In this document: positions 1 through 42,465 of the stretch, piece by piece | Position numbering within the stretch: the first letter of the stretch is position 1 | How the letters are laid out: each line of letters starts with the position of its first letter | NCBI GenBank assembly: GCA_026874595.1 | Contig: CM049310.1 | Coordinates: 76,873,056-76,937,055, forward strand | Source: Sipunculus nudus | Taxonomy: Eukaryota; Annelida; Sipuncula; Golfingiida; Sipunculidae | Reading direction: 5' to 3' | Length of the DNA: 64,000 nt | Translations under genes and position numbers: made by a program | The notes under the pieces: model-generated | Databases searched by the model: none | What the model was told of the DNA's origin: nothing | The model's input: only the letters and a program-made list of their open reading frames with translations

Positions 1-970
1 GTGGAAAAACAGATGAGTGGTTTTGATATTAGGCAGTCCTGAAGTGTGAAAAAGGTTTTTAATAAAATATTGAGGTTTTTCCTTAATTTCTCAAAGGAAC
101 AAAGTAGCAAAGACCCAGTTTTCAGCTTGATAGGAGATCTTGGAGACATCTAACATTATGCCAACAGCCTGGGGAGCATAGAGAGCTGCACTGAATGACC
201 TACAGTGACCAAAGTGGACTGCTTGACAATGCAAGGGAATACAACAAGAGCCTCCAAAAAAATTCAATAACTAGCCTAATTTTGCAGCTTTTTATTTTCA
301 AATTTCAGATTATAACAGATTAAATACTTAGGTGTACATGCTGTGAAAATTAAATCACAGTACTTACAGGAAAAAAACGTGCCGTGGCCAAAGTTGGGCA
401 AAATTTAAGGTACCAATTTTTTATTTTTGCTAATATTAAAAAAAAAATTTAAAAGATTTTGATCTAATTTTGGGTATACAATTTAATTTTGATTAATTAA
501 AGTTATATTACTGGAAAAAAAAGTCCTTAGTTTTAACATGTTTTGTGTTAAGTGATCAAATATCTTTCCTGATTTTTTTACAAAATGCATTATGTTTGAG
601 CCCATAACTTTTTTAAATTATATAATACAGACCTAATTTCTGGCATGTACATAGGAACTATATAGAGTAATATTTATGGCAAATATGAGGAAAAACAGAT
701 GAGTGGTTTTGATATTAGGCGGTCCTGAAGTGTGAAAATAGGTTTTTAATCAAAAATTGAGGTTCTTCCTTAATTTCTCAAAGGAACGAAGTCGCAAAGA
801 CCAAGTTTTCGGCTTGGTAGGAGATCTTGGGGACATCTATCATTATGCCGAATTTTGGATTCCTATGTCTTACGGTTTCAAAACGTGCCATATCTACGGA
901 CAGAAGGACAGTGTACGACGGACAATGGACCACTGCTATAGCTCAGATGACTTATAGTCAGCTGAGCTAA
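1..970 (-). repeat. Dispersed repeat R1, about 685-bp unit, partial dimer
   Basis: The segment starting GGAAAAACAGATGAGTGG occurs near positions 3 and 690, giving a unit of about 685 bp. The whole stretch is the reverse complement of 20555-21500, including the terminal palindrome-like GCTCAGCTGACTATAAGTC and a GTCCGTCCG tail. No coding capacity is recognised. The left end runs out of the window. Confidence 0.8.
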
Positions 971-1590
971 AAATACAGGTGGCCAACCAATTTTTGGAAA
1001 CTGACCAACCTAGTCATGGTCAATATTCAAGGCAAGATTCATGACAATCCATGCATTATCAAGATATTGGAGGTTTGTATTATATTTTTGATTATTCAGG
1101 GGGGTACTTTCAAGCCCCATAGCTCGGAGGATATAGGTCACAGTGACCTAATTTCAGGTTTCCAAGGATGTTAACTTAGAAGTTTCTAGGACCAGCAGTT
1201 ACGATTTGTGCCCATCTAACGGACGGACAACGGGCAAAGCACCATTCTTATACCTCAGTTGACTTACAGTCAGCTAAGCTAAAAATACAGGTTGCTACAT
1301 CAGTTTTTTTGGAACTGATGAAACTATTCATGGCCAATATTCAAGGCAAGATTCATGACAATCCAAGCATTATCAAGATGCTGAAGGTTTTGTATCAAAT
1401 TTTTAATTCTGGGAAGTACATACAAGCCCCATAGCTCAGAGGGTACAGGTTGCAGTGACCCAATCTCAGGTTTCCGAAATTTTTTATGGTCCTCCATGGA
1501 TGTTCCTTTTGGAGCTTCTATTGTGGTTACAATTTTTGCCATAAAAAGCCATACCTATACCTCAGATGACTTTCAGTCAGCTGAGCTGAA
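951..1590 (+). repeat. Tandem repeat, about 310-bp unit, two copies plus edge
   Basis: Units start at 951, 1263 and 1570 with CTTATAGTCAGCTGAGCTaa-type sequence (312 and 307 bp apart). Both full units share CAATATTCAAGGCAAGATTC and the CAAGCCCCATAGCTC segment. The boundary motif is the same one that ends repeat R1. The following 1591-1930 holds nothing recognised. Confidence 0.75.
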
Positions 1591-1934
1591 AACATTTGCA
1601 CTATTCAATCAAAACTGTTTTAAGCTAGCATACAGTATGTGTGTGTGGGGTTGGTCCGTTATAAACTAACATGGGCACAGAGGCAGTGCCTATTTTATTC
1701 AACTTTCAATATTTAAATTTCCACCAAATTCAAATTTCCTGGTTCTTGTGAATTTCACCATGGACCTTAATTGCTCTCATAATGGTAATCTTTCACTTGA
1801 GCTTACAAACCATTGCAATCATCTAACACAAATCATGCACTTCTCAACTCTCCTCTCTCATGCATGACTGAATAGCCAATATAACCAACAAACATAACTG
1901 TATAACAAACAAAACATCATGTCCGGGAGCGTGG

Positions 1935-1940
1935 TTTATT
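1935..1940 (-). terminator. RPS18 polyadenylation signal
   Basis: TTTATT on the plus strand is AATAAA on the RPS18 strand. It lies 24 bp past the stop codon, so the 3' UTR would be only about 40-60 bases. Confidence 0.75.
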
Positions 1941-1964
1941 GATACAATGTACAGGTAATGTGGT

Positions 1965-6838
<4,874 letters not shown>

Positions 6839-6864
6839 GATGGCTGTTTATTGGGAAAAGGAAG
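6839..6864 (-). promoter_or_regulatory. RPS18 5' UTR with 5'TOP-like pyrimidine tract
   Basis: On the minus strand, CTTCCTTTTCCC (6864 down to 6853) is followed by AATAAACAGCCATC and the ATG. A C followed by an unbroken pyrimidine run is the terminal oligopyrimidine signature. It marks transcription starts of ribosomal protein mRNAs and places them under mTOR/LARP1 control in animals. The predicted leader is about 26 bases. The start site itself is inferred. Confidence 0.65.
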
Positions 6865-6922
6865 TCAGCCTGTGGTCCCCTCTGGAGGTCAAGAAAGGAA
6901 CTATTTACACCGGAAGTTGACA
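6865..6922. promoter_or_regulatory. Compact bidirectional promoter shared by RPS18 and VPS52
   Basis: Only 84 bp separate the two start codons, and about 58 bp lie between the predicted RPS18 TOP start and the VPS52 ATG. The sequence contains ACCGGAAGT at 6909-6917, a strong match to the ETS/GABP site, and a second GGAAGT core at 6861-6866 touching the RPS18 TOP tract. No TATA box is seen. ETS sites are typical of TATA-less bidirectional promoters of housekeeping genes. Both 5' UTRs must be very short, or they must overlap the other gene's promoter. Confidence 0.7.
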
Positions 6923-34076
<27,154 letters not shown>

Positions 34077-34212
34077 TTTAACAAGACAATCACTGTAGGG
34101 TATACATATGTACACATTTATGTAAATATGAATGTAGTTATACAGGTGGTCTGTATGTGGTGTCACTGTTGAGTTGATATGTAACTTCAGAAAACAGAAA
34201 CAAAAATTTAAT

Positions 34213-34218
34213 AATAAA
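34213..34218 (+). terminator. VPS52 candidate polyadenylation signal
   Basis: AATAAA lies 137 bp after the VPS52 stop codon, with a second AATAAA at 34264-34269. Either would give a short 3' UTR. The choice between them is not determined by sequence alone. Confidence 0.55.
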
Positions 34219-34587
34219 GCATAAATAACAGATCTGCCAGGGAAATTGTGTTCATTAGACCATAATAAATTAAAGGTGGCTTGTATCTGTGTATATGAAC
34301 ATTTTTCACATATTTCCTCCAGTTCAAACCTTTTCCCTACTAAGTCCACATTTTGTTGTGCTCTTGTTAATTAACAAAGTTTTGTTATTGCAGTTTGTCC
34401 CTCTCTTGGCAACTGATGTGCATTGCTAAAATTCAGCAGGGAACCAGTCTGTATGATGGCACATAGTTGACTCCTTTATCTTTTTCATATCAACTTGAGC
34501 ATTTAATTGATGAGGGAGCTAGTCTACATTATAGATAGACTTGTACATTAATGATGAAATGAGATGCTGCAGAGGAAGATAATTATG

Positions 34588-34760
34588 TTAGGCCAAAGAA
34601 AATAAAAGGTTTGGTTCTCAGGCAATGCCCACATCAATTTTAACCCCACCCCCCCCCCCTCAAAAATGTTTATTTTGATTCTCATCACTCAAGAAGATAA
34701 AATAATACAATTTTGATAAGATTTCCTTTGTTATGTGAAGTGCTTTTACCAGTTTAGCAA
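34588..34760 (+). repeat. GGCC-ended MITE fragment downstream of VPS52
   Basis: Starts TTAGGCCAAAGAAAATAAAAGG, continues GGTTCTCAGGCAATGCCC and follows the left arm of 26216-27001 for about 150 bp before diverging. No right end seen. Confidence 0.65.
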
Positions 34761-35924
34761 ACATTTTGTTTTGCCAGGTTGTATGTATCCAGTCACTGCA
34801 GATTGTAAATATTCAGATTCCCACACACGTGCAGTCTGTACCCTCCCTGTTATGAAGACGCACACACACAAAGCCCATGTATTACAGACTGTTAACAAGA
34901 ACCATACAAAGCAAAACACACTGATGAACTTTCACGAAGGAGCAACTGTGCCCCTAGTCTTAAGTGACATGGTTAAGGGGAAAAGGTGTAAAATGTAGCA
35001 TTTCAGTTCATTTGTATAGATTAGGTAATTTCTCTAGTCTGGTGCCACACACGGATACTTGTAAATATTATTATGTGATGATGTTGATTATCAAGTGATG
35101 ATGAACTTAGATGATGATAATAAAGTCATTCCAATCTGCAGTTTCTTTTTCATATATTCCAGACTTTTCAGCATATACATCTTGCCATTTTTATGGTAAT
35201 ATAAAATGTGAAAGCAGGACACATTGGTAAACTTGCAATTTTTCTGTTTGTCATTGTGTATATATACACTGCAGTCCAGTATCAAGCTGTACACCTTACA
35301 TTAGAACAATTCTTTTACTTCCTATTTAATATAACTCCGCTAGAAAACCATGTATCTGACATATTTGTTGCCACTTTGAAACTTGTATGCTGAAAATGGA
35401 ACGAGGTGTAAGATGGGATTATCAACATTTACTATAAACTTTGTCATTTGAATGGCTATTTTGTCATTTTCAAACTGGGTTAGTATGTGCTTGGGGAAAA
35501 CCACAACAAGCCATGTAGGACAAGGCAGGCATTTCAGACCCGGCATAATGTGACTGGTTTACAACTTTTGTACAATTAGATCAGGTAGATATGATGTCCC
35601 CAAAGACCTTTCACGTGTCGTGAGTGCAAAACACTAAGTTAAATTCATGTCACAAGTTCAACACACTTTTTGGAGGGCTCTTTCAGTTCACAGGCAACAT
35701 CAGATTGGTATATGGTCATTTTAGGCTCTTTAGTTATTCAACTTGAAGCCACAGAATCATGACACTTTCTCATGATTCTTTGTGATTATCATGACTCCCC
35801 CCACATGACACTGTTGTTCAGGATATTGAGCGAGATATAATTCTGCTGAACATCTTTGGCCTCCACACATCCTCTTCAGTGACATTTATAATTGGCTTTT
35901 GAATAATAATCTCTCCATATACAA

Positions 35925-37350
35925 CTAGAATACGGGTAGTCGACAAGCCACTACATGTATCCGCCTAAATCAGAGTGGAACAGGTGAAGCGAGGCATGGA
36001 TTGAGTGGCAAGGGGAAATAGAGTGAAGTGTTGCATATTAGCATGGATGTCTGCAGCTGAAATGTGTATGTAGGTTGCGCCACCTACTACAAAATCCAGA
36101 AAGCTGTCGAAGTTGTATACATATGCAAAATTTAAGGCAGATAAGTTAAACCACTACATGTATATGAGTGATTTTAGCCCATGGCAGACAAACAGACGGA
36201 TGCTGTGCAAAAATGGTTGCAGGTGGCGCCACCAGTTTTGCATATGATAAAAAGCTATGTGAGAACTATACACATGCAAAACTTTGGCCCAATCGGTCAA
36301 ACGGTTCCCGAGATATGAGCTTGGATGTCTGCAGCATAAACTAGAATGTAGGTGGCGCCACCTGTCATTAAATCAAGAGAGCTGTCCAGGATGTATAAAC
36401 CTGCAAAATTTTAGGCAGATATGTCAAACAACTGCCGAAATATGAGTGATTTTATCCCAAGGCAGACAAATGCTGTGCAAAAATGGTTGCAGGTGGCTCC
36501 ACCAGTTTTTCGTATGATAAAGAGCTATGTGAGATCTATACACATGCAAAATTTTGGCCCAATCGGTCAAACGGTTCCCGAGATATGAGCTTGGATGTCT
36601 GCAGCATAAACTAGGATGTAGGTGGCGCCACCTGTCATTAAATCAAGAGAGCTGTCCAGGATGTATAAACCTGCAAAATTTTAGGCAGATATGTCAAACC
36701 ACTGCCGTAATATGAGTGATTTTATCCCAAGGCAGACAAATGCTGTGCAAAAATGGTTGCAGGTGGCTCCACCAGTTTTTCGTATGATAAAAGAGCTATG
36801 TGAGATCTATACACATGCAAAATTTTGGCCCAATCGGTCAAACGGTTCCCGAGATATGAGCTTGGATGTCTGCAGCGTAAAAGTGAATGTAGGTGGCGCC
36901 ACCTGTCATAAAATCAGAAAAGCTATCCATGATGTATACGCATGCCGAATTTCAGGTCAATTAGTCAAACCACTGAAGAGATATGAGTGATTTTAACCCA
37001 AGGCAGACGAACAGATGGACACTGTGCAAACGTGATTGCAGGTGGCGCCACCATTTTTTGTGTATGTTATAAAGCTCTCCAAGGGCTACATTTGTGCAAA
37101 AATTTTTTCCTGATCGGTCAAACGTTTCCCGAGATATGTGGGTTTATGTGTGGAAACAGACGCACAAACGGGCGCAGAGGAAAGGTCAGAGGTCAAAACA
37201 AAATCGGGGAGCAGCAGTTCACATGTGACCTGAACATAATCCCGGGTTTCGTAAAATTCCACCCAGCGGTTACAGAGGAGTTCTCCGGACACCTACGCAG
37301 CGGCGGCGGCTGAAAAAATAGTATCCGCAAAACTCTGTTTTGGCGGATAC
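35925..37350 (+). repeat. 280-bp gcgccacc tandem family, intergenic copy
   Basis: Units with AATCGGTCAAACGGTTCCCG near 36291, 36561, 36831 and 37113 (spacings about 270, 270, 282). The units from 36291 and 36561 are nearly identical, so this array amplified recently. The left edge CTAGAATACGGGTAGTCGAC matches the 19690 edge inverted. The right end carries TTCACATGTGACCTGA and a 30-bp hairpin. Confidence 0.85.
37321..37350. repeat. 30-bp hairpin GTATCCGC…GCGGATAC at the edge of the tandem family
   Basis: GTATCCGCAAAAC, a short loop, then GTTTTGGCGGATAC: arms of about 13 bp with one offset base. It is the last distinctive sequence before unique DNA and may be a transposon terminus or folding signal. 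Confidence 0.7.
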
Positions 37351-40300
37351 AATAATGACAGCCATAGTCAGATAAGTTTGTAATATTAGCAAAATTGTGA
37401 GAGCACTTTTGAACTGCTTGCATGGGATGATTCAGCCAAAGTTTGAGAAGGGTATGGAAAATCTGAAACAAACACTCATGTCGTCTTTTTTTATGACAGT
37501 CCATAGGCCTTTAATCTATCTGAGGAGGGCTTTTGGCAGGGATTGAAACCATAGCCTCGGAGAAGAGACTTAGAGTTGTAATGTCAATCCATTACTGAAC
37601 TATTTACAATAGCTTTTCAATAAAGTGTTTCAGTGGATTACTATGCATATTTTTCAGACACGCTTCATCAAAACAGATGAAATTCTACACAGTTTACAAG
37701 CAAAGCATTTATTTACCTCAAAGGTAATTTACCTGAAAGCATCATATGATCATACCTTCACAATACATATAAAAGAATACCATGCACTAAGTGTATATTC
37801 ATGTGTGTGTGCATGTATGCACCATAACTAACATCTGTTTAAACCTTTGAAAGTTTGGAATTCTGTTTTTCTGATGCAGATCAAAAACTTGCTGTACAAT
37901 CATCTTTGAAAATCTTGGTAATATAATGATTCTTTGGCATATTAATTCACCATTAGCAGATGCACGTGTTGTTTCACACTTTATGTGGGCATCCTTAATT
38001 GTTATGCCTCTAGGGCATTTTAGTGTAATTCTATACTAAAGCAAAAACTGGTCATATGGTATTTCTCCACTCTGTTAAGTGGCACAGAAAGCCCTTGTAA
38101 TGGTAAAACTACCACTGTGTGATCAGAATTTAAATTTAATAACAACAGCACCAAAATTGTAGACAAGGTAATAAAACAAGAAGGGGCTGAAATGTCTGAG
38201 ATTTCTCTATCATTTTGATTTCAGACTACGCCAGACAACATACACTGGAAATTATAGTGTAATAATTAATCATTACTTAATATAAAAAAATATATCTGCA
38301 AACTTAAATAATAAAGGTTGTTACATCATAACTCAAGTATGACCAACCGTGTCCTTATGATTCTAATATCCAAATACTCTTTATGGTATATCATGAAAGC
38401 CTACATCTGCATAAGCAATCTATATATTTAACATCCAAACTGAATGTAATTTCACAATCTCCAATTCATTATAAATGAATATTAGACAAAAACCTGATAA
38501 TTAAAGTATACAAAGCAAGCATGTGAACTTTCACCAATACCACTGTACAAGGTGGGTATTTAATGGTATATAATTCACTAAACCAGGCCTTTCTCAGGAC
38601 CCATATCCTTTTGCCAAGACCAAAGAAAGTTGTGCTATTTCAGCAAAATACCAGATTTTCCATGTGCTGTTGGCTTGTTTTATTGACTTCAATATAGATT
38701 AAGCAAGTTTTTCATTCCCTATATTCTGATGCCTATCCCATATAATGCAAACTTTTAATTGCACTTTTCACTGCACAGTCTCCAAAACAGCTAAATGTAT
38801 CCAGAATGTATTGTGTGACTCCATGTGATCTTATCAAAGTTCATCAGGAGTGTTTCAATCAGAAGCTCTTGAGAAGATTCAGGTTTAGCCTGACCCTTGT
38901 AGCCCCCACAGGAGTACAAACAGCAATCTGAAGTCTAGGAATCATTTGGGCATAAAACGTGTATTATGAATCACACTGCATAAAAGTGCACCCCTTAATC
39001 TTTCAGGGTATGGATTGTCTTTTTCTCCCTTGAAATTCAACATAAAAAGCAGATCTGGAAGCCCAGTAGTAGCTGCATGGTTGTCAGCTACAACTGACTT
39101 GACAGAGCAAGCCAACATTTCATACATACTTAAAAAACACCTACACAGACATAATATTCATAATATGTGGGTGTAATTCAGTATCTTTAGATGAAAAGGA
39201 ATATTAGTCTAACCAGATATGAATAGACAATTAAATACGTTTGACTGGTTCCCCATGCACGGTCCTGTAACTGGCTAGTCAAGATCAGGTGGTAGACAGA
39301 GTGCCCTCTGGTGACAACTCATCTTACTATTTTTATGTCAATTCCCATCAAGCTGAGCAAGGTGAACAGATTTTCATAAATCATGTGCATGTTGAAAATT
39401 CAAGTATAAGATTATGAAGAAAATGTAAATTGCACTAACTCAGGCTCTTGATTTTTACTTTTTGATAATAAGGCAATTAATGATAAAGTACAAAATATAC
39501 TAACATCTCAAACTACAAAATCTGAAAAAGATTGATTAAATGTCCAATCAAAACTGTCATTGTTTAAAATCTTCGACATCCCTTATCTTTCTGTTTCAGC
39601 AAGAAAACTTTATATACACATCCATATGCAGCACAGCAAACAAATATTAGCCTTAACGCTTTAAAAATGCATACACCAATCCTGTATTAATAAAATATAC
39701 ACTCTAAATAAGAAAAAGCAATTGTAAAAAATATAGATTTGCTCATGAACATCTATACAGGACTACATATGGAGCATCTCAGCATGCACAACCTTTTGAA
39801 ATAAATGAAGAATAATTTATCAACAACTTGTTATTAATATCTTTACTTCTGCAAAAAGTTGGTTAATACTGCCCTTTTTCCCCAATTTATCGACCTGATC
39901 TAAGAAGGTTTTAGAAAAAATCATGAGATGGTCCTTTGCACATCTTCAAAAAAAGTTAAAAAAAAAAGTACCCCATTATGGATGTGACTGGTCAGCATAC
40001 AGCAAGTCCAGCAACAGCCGTCAGTGTTTAATTAATTTATTTTTTTATCATTTCCACAAATGTAATTCATATGTAAGCTAGTTATTTTGCCATTTCTGAC
40101 CATAAAGAATTTAGATGGACCCTAAATCTCCTCCAATTCTTCCCTTAACCATGATGATATCATGTACTTTATGTGTATAATATTATGTACCAGTTTTTGT
40201 CATTACAAAACAGTGGTCCAGTCAGTATGGTGAAATATGAGCAGGGTACCAGTCAAAGATATATGCAAATCCACAGATTAAGCTGCAGCTGTGAATGAGA

Positions 40301-42465
40301 CATTTATTTTTTTAAAGCAGCAATTTCAGATGCTAAAATATCTGTTATTATTCAAGAATTAGTTTCTGAATATTCATGAGATATCTCCTGATATGGAATC
40401 TAATGTGAATAAATATTAATATTCCAATATGGTGTGCTGCATATTCATGAGCTATATCTCCTGATATATCACAGAAATGCTAAACGAGTACAGGGAAATG
40501 TCATGGTATTTATTGTGGGGTTTTGCAAATGTATAGAATAGAAAACCATACCTGTAAGGTTTATTTATCTGTATTAACTAACAGAAATTAGTTGTTATGG
40601 TTAACAAAACAAACATGGCCCACTTTAATGTCATTTGTACAATATAAGATACCATATTCATTAATTGCAAAGAATCTTATGTAAAATTCAGACAGACTTA
40701 TCAACTTTCTTGTATTACGACTAGTTAATATCATGGCCTTATAGCATTGAGATGACACCTTTGTGACACCATCTATAGATGTATTAATAAGCAGGGTTAT
40801 AAAGGAAGTACTGAAAGTAGTAGATAGTACTGGTTGTACCACTAATTGGCCAGATGTGCATGGTGAACATATATCCATAATCAATAGATAGTCTCTACAA
40901 CGACACAAGTGCTGATACATACAAGTAATTTTATTACAACAGTTTATATAGTATAAAGCAGTCACAAGAGTCATTGCCAAAATATGCTATATGCTAAATA
41001 TTGCATCATAAAAAACAGCTAATTACAGATTTGCAAATTATGGCAGTATTTCTCATGCATCAAGCAATGTCCTCCAGCACTTCTCTGATCAGTTGTAGTA
41101 CCTATGTTACCTTAGAAGAAAATGCAACATTCTGTTTATTTATTTAACTATCAACCCCAGTCTTTTCAATCAGACCTCCAACATTGACAATTAATTTCTC
41201 AGAAGTTATCAATAAATGTATAAATATGAACATGACACTTTGGTACAACTAAAGGCAAATCTTGTTACACTAATACATGGGACATCCACAGAGTAAAAAC
41301 ATGAAGGTATGTTAATATAATACAGTGTACATAGCGTTATATAAAGATGCAAGCCTATTTGTTAAACCTTACTCTATGCCCTGATTAGTGACTATGTAAT
41401 CAAGCTACATCATTTGTATAATACATAGGGTTATACTAAAATACACATCCCTCAAAACAGGATTGTCACCCTGTCTGGATAATTCTGTCATTTAACCTCA
41501 TCAAAGAGGTTTGAATGTAATACTTGTAGCTTAATCTCTTCAGGGAAAAACTAATTACTCCAGGTGCCTGGACCAAAATGTCACTGGTTTGATGGGTAAA
41601 TAATCAGTCACAACTGGTCACATGATTCATGCATATGCATATCTGCATAGACCTACGGGAATTGTGTGGTTCCTCACAGCTGATTGGTACATCATCAATC
41701 TTGAGCAGTCTCAATGAATATATGAATAAACATATCTCTCACAAGCACCTATCACATAAAACATGCAATACTGCCCATATCTGCATGGATTTATCATCTG
41801 ACTTTAATGGTGCAAACATAACAAAGTTTCAATCAGCAACATAAGTAAACCATAGATGAACTGTCTAACACTTCATGGAACATAGGCTTATTCTGTTCTG
41901 ACATTGCTACCAACTCTAAGAGAAGTTCAGAGAACATTCCATATCCACCCAAATAACTAATTATTAATTATCATATATTACTCATTATTGTTAAGATACA
42001 GAGATTTCATTTTAGAAATAGTATTTACAATCTTAGTGTATCTACGATCTGAGAGTTATTCTCAACTTTAATTGAATGTGTCAGTTTCACTGCTGCCAAT
42101 ATCTTATCATGAATCTCTAATTTTTTTGCAATATAGCAGATGTACTATTTAAATAATTTCTTCCTATGTTTGTTTAAGAATGAGAGTAATAAGAAAACAG
42201 CCAAACTGTGAAAATTTACAAATTCAGGAATATATAAGGAATGTAAAGTAGTGTTTTGATTTACTGAATAGGAAATGTTAGTTTTTGAACTGTATCTACT
42301 AGTAATGAAGCTACAATCTGTCCGTTCTGAAGCATACAATACAGCCACAATCCATTGGTCTGTCAGTCAAACTTATACCATTCAGCAGTAAATAATATGA
42401 AGAGCTGAATGAAATGCTACAATCTGATTGGCTAATATAAAATGTGGAAAGCTTTTGAGTATGAT
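37351..42465. other. Gene-free interval between the VPS52-side repeats and the DDAH stop codon
   Basis: AT-rich, with fewer obvious repeats than the rest. All open frames are short and unrecognised. A 25-bp near-duplicate (ATATTCATGAG…ATATCTCCTGATAT) occurs near 40372 and 40441. Part of it may be the DDAH 3' UTR. Confidence 0.6.
41135..41144 (-). terminator. Possible DDAH polyadenylation signals (overlapping pair)
   Basis: TTTATTTATT on the plus strand gives two overlapping AATAAA hexamers on the DDAH strand, about 1.3 kb past its stop. I saw no AATAAA closer to the stop. If used, the 3' UTR is about 1.3 kb. Weak evidence. Confidence 0.3.

Noticed and set aside
1-1600. Autonomous transposon coding sequence in the left-edge repeats
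   Set aside because: No reverse transcriptase, transposase or integrase motif could be read in any frame; the repeats appear non-autonomous.
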